Positions 41,460-50,940 of a stretch of 64,000 nucleotides of DNA are shown in pieces. The position numbers and the translations under genes were made by a program. This DNA is from Acidimicrobilacustris europaeus (GTDB taxonomy: Bacteria > Actinomycetota > Acidimicrobiia > Acidimicrobiales > Acidimicrobilacustridaceae). Location of the stretch: contig OZ239146.1 in assembly GCA_965194515.1 (NCBI GenBank), positions 310,001-374,000 on the forward strand, in the 5' to 3' direction. Numbering within the stretch: the stretch's first letter is position 1; each line of letters begins with the position of its first letter. The notes beneath the pieces are model-generated. The model searched no databases. It saw only the letters and a list, made by a program, of their open reading frames with translations, and had not been told where the DNA came from.

Positions 41460-42706
41460 CTGTTGGGGCAGGACTGAACGACTGCTCCAGCAGGAGCGAT
41501 GGGGTCGGGCATCGGCTTGCCTGCGAATCGATTGCCAATCCACGTCATCATCGAATTGAACGAGGGCGCAATCACACCTGCGTGTGATTGACCAGCAAAG
41601 ACCCAACGTTGTTCGACCTGACCGATCTTGCACATCTGATCGAAGAGAAGAGCCGAAGATACGACGGGAATCTGTTCGTCGTTTCCACCGTGGATGATGA
41701 GCAGTGGTACGGGAATCGGAGCAGTAAAGGTTCCTGGGTCGTTGTCTTTCAGGAGCTGGTTCCATGTAGGAACGGTTGAAGGATCGGCCTTTTGAAGATT
41801 CTTGAAATCAAGGCCGGCAGCGGCCTTACCGAGTTCTGAGGAACACATCGTGTCCATGTTCGTCAGAAATTCAATACCTTCGGGGGTGAGGACCTGAGTG
41901 AGGTCAGCCTTCTGATCTCCGTATGCGGCATTTATCGCAGCCGCAACCATTGCGATGTAGTGCTTGTACGGACTGGTTTGGAGTGCAGCGTTGACGAGAA
42001 GTAGCTGTGAAGGGGGAGCGCCAGCAACATCGGCGACGAGTTCAATCTCAGGTGCGTAGGTCTTGGCGATGTGTCCAGCGAACATCGCGGCATGGCCACC
42101 TTGGGAATGTCCCCACACTGCGTAACGTTTCGAAGCGTTTGCGTTGGGGAATGATTGGGCCAAGCGAACAATGTCGAGCGTGCCTCGGGCTTCACTTTCG
42201 CCGACGATGTAGGGATGGCGACCTGGAGTGCCAAGTCCTTCGAAGTCGGTTGCGACAACGAGGTAGCCGGCAGCGAGTAAGCCGTTTGCCGTCGTGACGA
42301 ATTCAGCGGGCTTGAGTGACGGAGCACACGCATCGGCGATGCCGGTGGTTCCGTGCGCCCAGGTGATGACTGGCCAACCACCGCTTGGAGCGGTGCCTTT
42401 GGGGATGAGGATGAGCCCGGTCACGGCAATGTCTTGACCGTCGATGTTGGTCGAGTGATACATCACACGGGACAGGGAGCCATTGAGGCCGGGAACCTCG
42501 ATGGGTTCGGACTTGATCAGTTCACCGGGCTTGCCGGCGGGCAGGGGATCGGGCACGCCATAAAAGTCGGGGAGGTCTGGCGACCCCTTCACCATGGTCA
42601 CCGTGCCTCGGTTCGACGAGGACTTCTGATCGTCCGATGAGCAGCCGAGTGCGGCGAACCCGAGGACAGCAATCAAGAAAACGGCAAGTGAACGCTTGGT
42701 GGTCAT
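41456..42706 (-). CDS. Secreted lipoprotein lipase/esterase (LIP family), copy 1
   Basis: The 416-residue product has a lipoprotein signal (MTTKRS, lipobox ALGC, Cys22) and the secretory-lipase fold: oxyanion region TWAHGTTGIADACAPS, VVATDFEGLGTPGRHPYIVG, nucleophile Ser in WGHSQGGH, acid Asp in HGGNDEQIP and His in GQSHAGV. The ATG at 42706 has AAAGGA 6 nt upstream; the frame start at 42733 is rejected. It is a paralogue of the gene at 44017 (same motifs in the same order), and both read leftward. It probably hydrolyses lipid or ester substrates outside the membrane. Confidence 0.88.
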   Translation of the reverse strand: MTTKRSLAVFLIAVLGFAALGCSSDDQKSSSNRGTVTMVKGSPDLPDFYGVPDPLPAGKPGELIKSEPIEVPGLNGSLSRVMYHSTNIDGQDIAVTGLILIPKGTAPSGGWPVITWAHGTTGIADACAPSLKPAEFVTTANGLLAAGYLVVATDFEGLGTPGRHPYIVGESEARGTLDIVRLAQSFPNANASKRYAVWGHSQGGHAAMFAGHIAKTYAPEIELVADVAGAPPSQLLLVNAALQTSPYKHYIAMVAAAINAAYGDQKADLTQVLTPEGIEFLTNMDTMCSSELGKAAAGLDFKNLQKADPSTVPTWNQLLKDNDPGTFTAPIPVPLLIIHGGNDEQIPVVSSALLFDQMCKIGQVEQRWVFAGQSHAGVIAPSFNSMMTWIGNRFAGKPMPDPIAPAGAVVQSCPNS

Positions 42707-42763
42707 TGGTGGTCCTTTCCCCGGTGAGCACACGCTAGCGGCATGCTCTCTGGTCTGCGTTAG

Positions 42764-44017
42764 TTAGCAGAGGGTGCGACTCACGCCGGGGCCAGGTTCC
42801 ACGTCGCGGTCACCGGAAAGAGCGATGTTTGAGGAAATCCACTGCATCATCTTCGAGAACGTGGCGCTCACAATTGTTGAGTGGTCACGCCCGTCACCAA
42901 TCCACAGTTCGGTAGGCCTTCCTAGCTCGCAAAATCGGCGATGGAGAGTTAGGGATTTCTCAAGCGGAATCAACTCATCTTCGGTGCCGTGGATGATGAG
43001 CGTTGGCACCGAAGATGGGGAGTCAATGAATTGAGGGTCGTTGGCTCGAAGGAGTTCCCGCCACTCCTCCGTTGGAGTGGACTTTGTGACCCTCGAGTTG
43101 GGGGGAAGTGCGTTCACAGCAGCGTGCACATCAACATTGCATGATTGGGTCGATTGAAGCGCCAACTCGACACCGACCGGGGAGAGTGCTGCTTCAAGAG
43201 GCGCTCGCTCGGGATCGATTCCGTTGAATGCGAGCGCAACGAGAATTGAAAACGGTCGCAATGCCACCGATTCGTCATTTAGGGCAAAACCATCGAGACC
43301 AGAAGGCGGAGCGCCGGCGACAACTGCTGCAACGTTGATTTCTGGTAGGTACTGTGTAGCGATCGAAGGTGTAAAGAGTGCAGCGTGACCGCCTTGCGAA
43401 TGGCCCCATACCGCAACGTTGCGACCGGTGTTCCACTCGCGTACTCGAGATGCGGCCAACGCGATGTCAAGCGTGGAACGCGCTTCACTTTCACCCACGA
43501 GATACGGGTGCCGTCCCAACGTTCCGAGTCCTTCGTAATCGGTGGCGACGAACGCGTAGCCGGCTGCTGTTACTCCCCGGGCTGGCGTCATTCTGGAGGT
43601 GTCCGCCGAGGGGGCGCAGATGTCGCCGATTCCGGTGGTGCCGTGTGCCCACGACAAAATGGGCCAGCCTCCCGGTGGCGCTGTTCCGGCCGGCAGGATG
43701 ACAAGGCCCGTCACAACAATGGGTTGATCGTCGATTGACCGCGATGTGTAGGCGACCCGCCAGGCCCGACCCGGGACTCCGTCAAAGTCGAATGCTTCGG
43801 AAGCGATGATTGTTCCCGAGGGGGCCGAGTCCGAGGACGGAAGTGACCTGTGAAACGAAGGAAGCCCCGGGCCCAGTGGCTCGGTGGTACTCGCCAGTTC
43901 GGGGACGGTCACCTGCGGTGGCTCCTCGCTTGCGGTGGAGGAGTTGGAGCAACTTGCGAGAAAGAGGGCCGAGAAAACGCCTATGAGGACCGAAAGGGTC
44001 AAGGTTCGCCGTCGCAC
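42764..44017 (-). CDS. Secreted lipoprotein lipase/esterase (LIP family), copy 2
   Basis: The 417-residue product has a lipoprotein signal (MRRRTLTLS, lipobox LASC, Cys23) and the same catalytic set as the gene at 42706: SWAHGTTGIGDICAPS, VATDYEGLGTLGRHPYLVG, Ser in WGHSQGGH, Asp in GTEDELIP and His in GRDHSTIV. I start it at GTG 44017 because this puts the basic n-region directly before the hydrophobic core; the open frame to 44242 is an antisense shadow of ftsK. The start lies 76 bases from the divergent ftsK start. Confidence 0.85.
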   Translation of the reverse strand: MRRRTLTLSVLIGVFSALFLASCSNSSTASEEPPQVTVPELASTTEPLGPGLPSFHRSLPSSDSAPSGTIIASEAFDFDGVPGRAWRVAYTSRSIDDQPIVVTGLVILPAGTAPPGGWPILSWAHGTTGIGDICAPSADTSRMTPARGVTAAGYAFVATDYEGLGTLGRHPYLVGESEARSTLDIALAASRVREWNTGRNVAVWGHSQGGHAALFTPSIATQYLPEINVAAVVAGAPPSGLDGFALNDESVALRPFSILVALAFNGIDPERAPLEAALSPVGVELALQSTQSCNVDVHAAVNALPPNSRVTKSTPTEEWRELLRANDPQFIDSPSSVPTLIIHGTEDELIPLEKSLTLHRRFCELGRPTELWIGDGRDHSTIVSATFSKMMQWISSNIALSGDRDVEPGPGVSRTLC

Positions 44018-44082
44018 AGGGCGATTCTCGCGTGGTTTTGTGGATCTTGCGCCTCGTCCACACCATTGTCGGACGGTTTGGG

Positions 44083-44088
44083 TAACCT
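44083..44088 (+). promoter_or_regulatory. -10 hexamer TAACCT, near-leaderless ftsK
   Basis: The hexamer ends 5 nt before the GTG at 44094, slightly closer than in the other genes. Confidence 0.35.
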
Positions 44089-44093
44089 CTCCT

Positions 44094-46601
44094 GTGGCGA
44101 GCGGAGAAGGGGCCGAGTCAGGAACGCGTGCGCCTGTGGCTACCAAACAGAGTTCTCCCAAACGATCGACCGCAAAGAAGCCTTCGGCCAAGAAATCTCC
44201 GGCCAAGAAGGCGCCGGCCAAGCGGGGCTCTGGCGCGCCCAAGGGTCGGTCAGCTGCCGCCGCTCGTCGCCCCGCTCCCGGTCCAGTTCGTGAAGCATTC
44301 GCCGGTCATGGCCACGACGTATGGGGGGTCGCGCTCATTGCACTTGGGCTGCTGACCGCTCTCGGCGTCTACGGCAACCTTGCTGGTCCGCTCGGCCGCG
44401 GACTGGCAGAGGTTGCCGGTGCACTCATTGGTGGACTCCGCGTCTTCCTTCCACCCGTCCTCGTCGTTGGTGGCGCGCTGCTGCTGCGCGGCCCTCGAGA
44501 TGCACAGGGCACTCCACGATTTTCTGCAGGGCGTCTTGGCGTTGGCGTCGCATTGATTTTCATCGCCGTGTCTGGCTTGTTGCATCTGACGCAAGGCCGT
44601 CCTGAATTTGGCATGCCTCTCGATGACTTCATTGCTGCCGGTGGCTATGTCGGTGCTGTTGTTGGCGCACCCCTGGAAAAGGCGCTCGCAGTGTGGGGCG
44701 CAGCTCTTGTGTTTATTGCGTTGATTGTGGTTGGTCTTGTGATTGCGACGGGTGTCTCTGTCCGCACTGCCGCCCGCAAAACTGCCGATGGTGTCAAACC
44801 TGTCCAGGGTGTGATGAAGCGCAGTATGGGCTCATTGTTCGAACTCAAGTCCGAAGGCGAAGACGGCGACGATGCCGACGACACCATCGTGCCGATCCTT
44901 TACGACGGCAGTTCAATCGGTGGGGACGCATGGGACGACGATGCCGAGCCAATGCTCACCGAACTCATCGACCCCGAGGGCGAACCCGCTGATTCGTTCG
45001 ATGACGACTCGCTGTTGTTTGTCGCCGGTTCCGACGATGATCCCGTTGCTGACGAACTCGATATCCATGTTCCAACCGGCGATGTGCCTCCGGCGAAGTC
45101 CGAGCAGCTCACCATGCCGCTTCCAAAGGAACGCAAGGTCAACTGGAAGTTGCCATCGCTCAAGATGCTCGACCGCAGCGTTGCGCAGCAAGTCGATAAG
45201 AAGATGGTCGAAGATCGCGGCCGTCTTCTCGAAGCAGCACTCGCCGAACACGGTGTGCACACCAAGCTTGTCGGAATGGTCGTTGGTCCGACCGTTACGC
45301 GTTACGAACTCGAACTTCTTCCCGGTGTGAAGGTTTCGAAGGTCACGAGCCTGCACAAGGACATTGCCTACGCGATGGCCTCGCCCGATGTTCGCATCCT
45401 CGCCCCGATTCCTGGCAAACAGGCCATCGGTGTTGAAGTGCCGAATGACAGTCGCCAGTTAGTGGCTGTCGGCGACATTCTTGCGTCACCCGAAGCCAAG
45501 GCCGCGAAGAATGCACTTGAAGTTGCGATCGGTCGCGACATCAACGGACGTTCGGTGTTGGCCGATCTTTCGAAGATGCCTCACATTCTGATTGCTGGCG
45601 CTACTGGTGCTGGCAAGTCTTCGTGCATCAACTCGTTGCTTACGTCGATCTTGATGCGATCGACGCCCGATCAGGTGCGACTCATCCTCATCGACCCGAA
45701 GCGAGTGGAACTCGGTCAGTACAACCGACTTCCTCATTTGTTGACCCAGGTCGTCACCAACCCAAAGAAGGCCGCGAACGCATTGGCGTGGACGGTCAAA
45801 GAGATGGAGCGTCGATACGACCTTCTCTCTGATCGAGGATTCCGCGACATCGATGGTTACAACGAAGCATTCGACCGGGGCGAAGTGATTGACGATCCCG
45901 ATATGGGGCTCGAATTTCATCGACTTCCGTACATCCTTGTCGTGGTCGACGAGCTCAATGACCTCATGATGGTTGCGGCGCGCGACGTCGAAGACTCGAT
46001 CTGTCGAATCGCGCAGATGGCGCGTGCAGTCGGCATCCACTTGGTGATCGCCACTCAGCGTCCTTCGGTCAACGTCATTACCGGCGTGATCAAAGCCAAC
46101 GTGCCTGCGCGTTTGGCCTTCGCGGTTTCGAGCCTCGCTGATTCTCGAGTCATCCTCGATCAGGGTGGTGCCGAGAAACTTCTTGGCCGTGGCGACATGT
46201 TGTTGCTGGGCCCATCGTCGAGCATCGCCCAGCGAATTCAAGGCGCGTGGGTCACCGAAGATGAGGTTCGCGCTGTAGTTGCTTTCTGGCGTCAACAGTC
46301 ATCAGACATCACCTATGACGAGACCGTCCAAGGATCCGAGGAGTCATCGACAGGCAGCAGCGCAGGAGCCATGGCCGGCGGCGATGACAGCGATGACGAT
46401 CTATTGGTCCAGGCGATGGAACTCGTGGTTCGCTCGCAACTTGGTTCGACATCAATGCTGCAGCGCAAACTTCGGGTCGGATTCGCTCGGGCCGGTCGCC
46501 TCATGGACCTGCTTGAACAGCGCGGAGTCGTCGGTCCTTCCGAGGGCTCGAAGGCTCGAACAGTTCTGATGACTCCCGAGGAACTCGACGGCGCGGACTG
46601 A
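44094..46601 (+). CDS. ftsK: DNA translocase FtsK/SpoIIIE
   Basis: FtsK pumps DNA at the division septum and activates XerCD at dif. The 835-residue product has a Lys/Ala/Pro-rich N-terminal tail (about residues 20-45), four membrane segments (about 65-200), an acidic linker (about 240-340), the motor with Walker A GATGAGKSSCINSLL and Walker B LVVVDELND, and the C-terminal winged-helix gamma domain (STSMLQRKLRVGFARAGRLMDLLEQRGVVG). The GTG at 44094 follows TAACCT; a second GTG at 44136 is possible. Frame codons before 44094 overlap the divergent lipase and are rejected. Confidence 0.94.
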   Translation: MASGEGAESGTRAPVATKQSSPKRSTAKKPSAKKSPAKKAPAKRGSGAPKGRSAAAARRPAPGPVREAFAGHGHDVWGVALIALGLLTALGVYGNLAGPLGRGLAEVAGALIGGLRVFLPPVLVVGGALLLRGPRDAQGTPRFSAGRLGVGVALIFIAVSGLLHLTQGRPEFGMPLDDFIAAGGYVGAVVGAPLEKALAVWGAALVFIALIVVGLVIATGVSVRTAARKTADGVKPVQGVMKRSMGSLFELKSEGEDGDDADDTIVPILYDGSSIGGDAWDDDAEPMLTELIDPEGEPADSFDDDSLLFVAGSDDDPVADELDIHVPTGDVPPAKSEQLTMPLPKERKVNWKLPSLKMLDRSVAQQVDKKMVEDRGRLLEAALAEHGVHTKLVGMVVGPTVTRYELELLPGVKVSKVTSLHKDIAYAMASPDVRILAPIPGKQAIGVEVPNDSRQLVAVGDILASPEAKAAKNALEVAIGRDINGRSVLADLSKMPHILIAGATGAGKSSCINSLLTSILMRSTPDQVRLILIDPKRVELGQYNRLPHLLTQVVTNPKKAANALAWTVKEMERRYDLLSDRGFRDIDGYNEAFDRGEVIDDPDMGLEFHRLPYILVVVDELNDLMMVAARDVEDSICRIAQMARAVGIHLVIATQRPSVNVITGVIKANVPARLAFAVSSLADSRVILDQGGAEKLLGRGDMLLLGPSSSIAQRIQGAWVTEDEVRAVVAFWRQQSSDITYDETVQGSEESSTGSSAGAMAGGDDSDDDLLVQAMELVVRSQLGSTSMLQRKLRVGFARAGRLMDLLEQRGVVGPSEGSKARTVLMTPEELDGAD

Positions 46602-46605
46602 CGCC

Positions 46606-46611
46606 TACGAT
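46606..46611 (+). promoter_or_regulatory. -10 hexamer TACGAT, leaderless rimO
   Basis: The hexamer ends 6 nt before the ATG at 46618. Confidence 0.45.
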
Positions 46612-46617
46612 GAAGCG

Positions 46618-47886
46618 ATGACCGAGAGTTTCTGGATCGAAACACTCGGCTGTCCCAAGAACGAGGTCGACTCCGACAAGTTGGTCGGAACGATGCTGGC
46701 CGACGGTTTGGTGCCGGCCGAATCCCCTGAGTTGGCCGACGTCGTTGTGGTCAACACATGCGCGTTTGTCGAGCAGGCTCGCCAAGAATCCATCGACACA
46801 ATTCTCGGACTCGATTCTGTACGCGCTCCTGGCGCTCGCCTCGTTGTCACCGGCTGCATGGCTGAAAGGTATGGCGAGGAACTCGCTGACGCGTTGCCCG
46901 AGATTGATTCGGTTGCTGGGTTCGGAGTTCCGGTCACACTGGGCTCAACTCGTGGTGCAAAAATTTCGTCATTCGATTTACTGAATCTTCCTCGGCCGAA
47001 GTCCAGTTCTCCGTGGGCCTATGTGAAGGTTGCTGAAGGATGCGATCGCGCTTGTGGGTTCTGTGCGATTCCCTCCTTTCGAGGCAAGCAGCGTTCACGT
47101 TCGGTTGACGACATTCTCACTGAGGTCGATGCGCTTGAAGCCCGAGAGATTGTTCTCGTTGCTCAGGACCTCGCTGCGTACGGTCGCGATCAAGGCGTCG
47201 GAGAACGGTCAATCGTTCCGCTGATGAACGCAGTGTCGCAACGCGTCGACCGCGTCCGATTGCTGTATCTCTATCCATCAGATCTCACCGATGAACTGAT
47301 CGACACGATTTGTGGCAGCGGTGTTCCTTATTTCGATCTTTCCCTGCAACACGTTTCATCGTCGCTCTTGCGCGGCATGAAGCGTTGGGGTGATGGCGAG
47401 CGGTTCGCCAAGCGCATTGACGCGATACGTGAACGAGAACCAGCCGCCGCATTCCGTTCAAACTTCATTGTTGGCTATCCCGGTGAGACGGAAGAGGATC
47501 ACGATCAACTTCTTGATTTTGTCGAGTCAGTGGGTCTTGATTGGTGCGGGTTCTTCCCGTTCTCCCGTGAAGATGGCACTTTTGCAGCGGGCCTCGAACA
47601 TCAGGTTCCTGAGAATCTCGTTGCCGAACGACTTGCCGAGCTCACGGCGCTGCAAGATCAAATAACTGCCGCAAAACGTGACGAAATGATCGGCTCAGTG
47701 GTCGAAGTGCTCGTGGACAGTCCGGGAATTGGTCGAACGTGGCGTGAAGCTCCTGAAATCGACGGCATCGTGATGGTTGCCCCTGACCTCGAACAGGGAA
47801 GTTTCGCGACCGTAACCATCGTCAATGCCCTTGGCCCCGACCTCGTAGCCAATGGCGCCGCACCTGTCGAGGACGCCGACGCATGA
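46618..47886 (+). CDS. rimO: Ribosomal protein S12 methylthiotransferase RimO
   Basis: RimO adds a methylthio group to an aspartate of S12. The 422-residue product has the UPF0004 domain with Cys in LGCPKNEVDS, VNTCAFV and VTGCMAERYG, the radical-SAM cluster CDRACGFCAIPSFRGKQRSR, and a C-terminal TRAM-like domain. The LGCPKN start and SFRGKQRSR segment fit RimO; the tRNA-directed sister enzyme MiaB is at 54820. The stop overlaps pgsA by four bases. Confidence 0.94.
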   Translation: MTESFWIETLGCPKNEVDSDKLVGTMLADGLVPAESPELADVVVVNTCAFVEQARQESIDTILGLDSVRAPGARLVVTGCMAERYGEELADALPEIDSVAGFGVPVTLGSTRGAKISSFDLLNLPRPKSSSPWAYVKVAEGCDRACGFCAIPSFRGKQRSRSVDDILTEVDALEAREIVLVAQDLAAYGRDQGVGERSIVPLMNAVSQRVDRVRLLYLYPSDLTDELIDTICGSGVPYFDLSLQHVSSSLLRGMKRWGDGERFAKRIDAIREREPAAAFRSNFIVGYPGETEEDHDQLLDFVESVGLDWCGFFPFSREDGTFAAGLEHQVPENLVAERLAELTALQDQITAAKRDEMIGSVVEVLVDSPGIGRTWREAPEIDGIVMVAPDLEQGSFATVTIVNALGPDLVANGAAPVEDADA

Positions 47887-48461
47887 GCGATCCGTCCTAC
47901 GGCCCTTCGGCAATCGCGACTCCGGCGAATTACGTCACGATGCTGCGCATTCTGGTGTCGCCACTGCTTTTCGCGATGATCAGCGACAACCCAAGCGGCT
48001 GGCTCGTGTGGGCACTGTGGACAGCGCTTGCCCTTACCGACGGTGTCGACGGCTGGATCGCTCGACGTCATGGCACGACCCGCAGCGGGGCATTTCTTGA
48101 TCCCCTGGCCGACAAAGTCCTTGTGCTCGGCGCGCTCTTTTCGCTTGTCGCTGTTGATCGCTTCCCGGTGTGGCCTGTCGCAACAATCGCCGTTCGTGAA
48201 GTCTTCATCAGTCTCTATCGCATGTGGTGGGGTCGCCGTGGTTTGGCGATGCCTGCTCGTAAATCAGCGAAGCTCAAGACGCTCGTTCAATCGTTGGCGG
48301 TGGGCGCGGTGCTCCTCCCACTCACGACCGATTACCTCTGGCTGGGCGATGGACTGCTCTACCTCGCAACATTCCTCGCTGTCTTCAGCGCGTTTCAGTA
48401 CGTGTGGGACGGAAGCCGTGCTGCCACCACGATGGAGACGCAGGTCAGCGATCCAACCTGA
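47883..48461 (+). CDS. pgsA: CDP-diacylglycerol-glycerol-3-phosphate 3-phosphatidyltransferase-like
   Basis: The enzyme condenses CDP-diacylglycerol with an alcohol, most likely glycerol-3-phosphate in this position. The 192-residue product has the family motif D-G-x2-A-R-x8-G-x3-D-x3-D in DGVDGWIARRHG...GAFLDPLADK and about five membrane helices. The rimO-pgsA-cinA-recA order is common in actinobacteria; here ltrA lies between pgsA and cinA. Confidence 0.92.
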   Translation: MSDPSYGPSAIATPANYVTMLRILVSPLLFAMISDNPSGWLVWALWTALALTDGVDGWIARRHGTTRSGAFLDPLADKVLVLGALFSLVAVDRFPVWPVATIAVREVFISLYRMWWGRRGLAMPARKSAKLKTLVQSLAVGAVLLPLTTDYLWLGDGLLYLATFLAVFSAFQYVWDGSRAATTMETQVSDPT

Positions 48462-48468
48462 GTCGTTC

Positions 48469-48474
48469 TACGAT
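48469..48474 (+). promoter_or_regulatory. -10 hexamer TACGAT, leaderless ltrA
   Basis: The hexamer ends 7 nt before the ATG at 48482. Confidence 0.45.
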
Positions 48475-48481
48475 CAGGTCT

Positions 48482-49696
48482 ATGGCTGCGCAACCAACGA
48501 CAGAGTCCCACGAGTCGCGCAAGCCGCCAGTCGGATTCCTTGAACTCTTCTTTGACCTTGTTTTTGTTGCCTCGACAATGATTCTTTCCAACGAGTTTTC
48601 TCAGGATCCATCGTGGGTGCTCGCCGGACAATGCTCCTTGATGTTTGCATTGCTTTGGCTGTTGTGGTTCCACATGACGGTGCTTATGAATGTTGAGCGT
48701 CAAGACGACCTCGGTCAACGAGGGATCGTGTTTGCTTTGATGTTTGTCATCTTTGTGACAACGCTTGTCTTTGTCCGACGCGATTCTTCAACTGACCTCG
48801 TTGGATTGGGATATCTCCTCGCTGTCCTTATCGTCGCTTTTGCTCACCAACGCGCGACAAAATTGGACGATCCGATCGGAGCGTGGGCTCGATCGCGCCG
48901 CAACCGGCTTCTTGCTGCCGGTGTGGTGATGTCAATCGGAGTTCTCACTCCTGACGGGCCTGATGCATTTCTCTACGGGCTGGCATTTCTTTTACTAGTC
49001 GTGCCGACTTCGCTCTCAAGTCAAGCGGGCCGACCGGTTCCTGCAATTGATTCGCATCATCTTTCTGAGCGCGCTGCACTCCTCACGCTGATTGTTCTGG
49101 GCGAGTCATTGGTGAAGGCTGCGCTTGTGATTAGTTCCGGCTCAATCGTGTTCTTTGATGGGGTCACGCTTGTTGTGATGTTCGTGATCCTTTTCGGTTT
49201 GTACTCGACCTACTTCGACGATGTCCCGGAAGCAGGGATTCAGCCCGGCGCGTTGGCGGGCGAACTTTGGTTACTTGCTCACCTCATCCTGCAACTATCG
49301 ATCGTGGCGCTTGCCGTTGGCATTTCGAAATTTCTGCAAGTGGGCGATGCGGGAATTTCTTCGAAGGCCGTTGTGATTCTGATGGTCGCGTACATAGGAA
49401 TTTTCTCTGGGCTTGCCTTCATAAATGTGTACGACCGACGCACGCCCAGTTTCTCTACCGTTGGCGTGCATGTCGGTACCGCGGTGCTCGCCGGCGTGGC
49501 CGGATGGCTGACCTTGGGGATCAACTGGATCGTCCCAAGCGTCTATCTCCTTTTTCTTGCGGGGCTCACTGTTGCCAACGCGTTGCTTTCGTGGCAGGTC
49601 CGCCTTAGAACCACCGTGCTGCACGAGGGCGATGAACCGCACTCGGCGTTGACCCAACCGACATCACCAACAAATGCCCTGGAGGGCTTGTCATGA
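48482..49696 (+). CDS. LtrA-family (low temperature requirement A) membrane protein
   Basis: The 404-residue product has the family hallmark GFLELFFDLVFVAS near residue 20 and about eleven hydrophobic segments, with HHLSERAALLTLIVLGESLVKA in the middle as in other members. The name comes from a Listeria mutant unable to grow in the cold; the molecular role is not known. The ATG at 48482 is preferred because it has a TACGAT box 7 nt upstream; the frame start at 48404 would lie inside pgsA. The stop overlaps cinA (ATGA). It interrupts the usual pgsA-cinA pair. Confidence 0.85.
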   Translation: MAAQPTTESHESRKPPVGFLELFFDLVFVASTMILSNEFSQDPSWVLAGQCSLMFALLWLLWFHMTVLMNVERQDDLGQRGIVFALMFVIFVTTLVFVRRDSSTDLVGLGYLLAVLIVAFAHQRATKLDDPIGAWARSRRNRLLAAGVVMSIGVLTPDGPDAFLYGLAFLLLVVPTSLSSQAGRPVPAIDSHHLSERAALLTLIVLGESLVKAALVISSGSIVFFDGVTLVVMFVILFGLYSTYFDDVPEAGIQPGALAGELWLLAHLILQLSIVALAVGISKFLQVGDAGISSKAVVILMVAYIGIFSGLAFINVYDRRTPSFSTVGVHVGTAVLAGVAGWLTLGINWIVPSVYLLFLAGLTVANALLSWQVRLRTTVLHEGDEPHSALTQPTSPTNALEGLS

Positions 49697-50928
49697 ATTG
49701 CGAAGTTGTTGCTGTAGGTACGGAACTTCTGCTCGGCCAGATCGTCGATACCAATTCGTCATGGATTGGCGAACAACTCGCACTCGCCGGAATTGATTGC
49801 TTCTTGCAGGTGAAGGTTGGCGACAACTGGGATCGCATCCGTGATGCTCTGCAGATCGCGCTTGATCGAAGTGATGCAGTCATCGTGTGTGGCGGTCTTG
49901 GGCCAACGCAGGACGACATCACTCGTGACGTCATTGCCGAGGTGATGGGTGTGGAACTCGTAGAAGACCCAGAGGTGATTGAACGACTCCACGAGATCTT
50001 CGGCTCTCGTGGCCGAAACATGCCGATGAACAATCTTCGCCAAGCTCAGGTTCCACAAGGTGCAAGCCGGATTGCACAAATGCCAGGCACTGCTCCCGGT
50101 CTCATGTGCCCTATCGGCGACAAAGTCATCTTTGCGGTACCCGGCGTGCCGTACGAGATGAAAGAAATGGTCGAAGGCACGGTCATCCCGGAACTTCGTC
50201 GTCGCGCCGGCGATACCGGGGTTATCCGAAGTCGCACGATTCGCACGTGGGGTCACAGCGAATCTGGCATCGCCGAAATGTTGGCCGATCGTCTCGATGA
50301 ACTTGATCGAACGGGTACCGCCACGATCGCATTTCTCGCGAGCGGCATTGAAGGATTGAAGGTTCGTGTCACGGCAAAAGCTGATACCTCAGAACTCGCC
50401 GATGCAGTTGTTGCTGCGGAGGTCGACGAGGTTGCGAAGATCCTCGCCGACTATGTCTTCTCGACCGAAGATCAGACGATGGAAGAAGTCGTGCTCAACC
50501 TTCTTCGCGAACGCGGTCTCACACTTGGTTTGGCGGAATCGCTCACAGGTGGGCTGATTGCGAGTCGGCTGGTTGGCATCCCGGGAGCGAGCGACGTCTT
50601 GCAAGGTTCCGTCGTGAGCTACGCGAGCTCGGTGAAGTTCGATGTACTCGGCGTGGCCGAGGGTCCGGTCGTAAGCGACGACGCGGTGCGCGCAATGAGC
50701 GAAGGCGCATGTCGAGTGCTCAACTCCGACGTTGGTATTGCCGTGACTGGCGTTGCCGGGCCCGATGAGCAAGAAGGTATTCCGGTTGGAACGGTCTTTA
50801 TGGCAACGACCCTCGACGGAGTAACCGAAACATCGATGGCAAAGTTCCCGTTCAACCGTGAACAAACGCGACAGTTCACTGTCATTACGGTGCTCGATCA
50901 CTTGCGTCGTCGGCTGTTGGCGCGTTAG
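49693..50928 (+). CDS. cinA: CinA-family protein
   Basis: CinA proteins combine an N-terminal MoaB/MoeA-like pyrophosphatase domain (AVGTELLLGQIVDTNSSWI, VCGGLGPTQDDITRD) with a C-terminal nicotinamide-nucleotide deamidase domain (LAESLTGGLIASRLVGIPGAS, AVTGVAGPDEQEGIPVGTV). The 411-residue product has both. It salvages or cleans pyridine nucleotides and is often transcribed with recA in competent bacteria; here msrB on the other strand separates them. GGAGG lies 7 nt before the ATG. Confidence 0.94.
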   Translation: MNCEVVAVGTELLLGQIVDTNSSWIGEQLALAGIDCFLQVKVGDNWDRIRDALQIALDRSDAVIVCGGLGPTQDDITRDVIAEVMGVELVEDPEVIERLHEIFGSRGRNMPMNNLRQAQVPQGASRIAQMPGTAPGLMCPIGDKVIFAVPGVPYEMKEMVEGTVIPELRRRAGDTGVIRSRTIRTWGHSESGIAEMLADRLDELDRTGTATIAFLASGIEGLKVRVTAKADTSELADAVVAAEVDEVAKILADYVFSTEDQTMEEVVLNLLRERGLTLGLAESLTGGLIASRLVGIPGASDVLQGSVVSYASSVKFDVLGVAEGPVVSDDAVRAMSEGACRVLNSDVGIAVTGVAGPDEQEGIPVGTVFMATTLDGVTETSMAKFPFNREQTRQFTVITVLDHLRRRLLAR

Positions 50929-50940
50929 TCGCGCTGTTTG

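Noticed and set aside
42706..44242. N-terminal extension of lipase copy 2 to 44242
   Set aside because: The extra codons lie opposite the start of ftsK, and the signal peptide begins at 44017.
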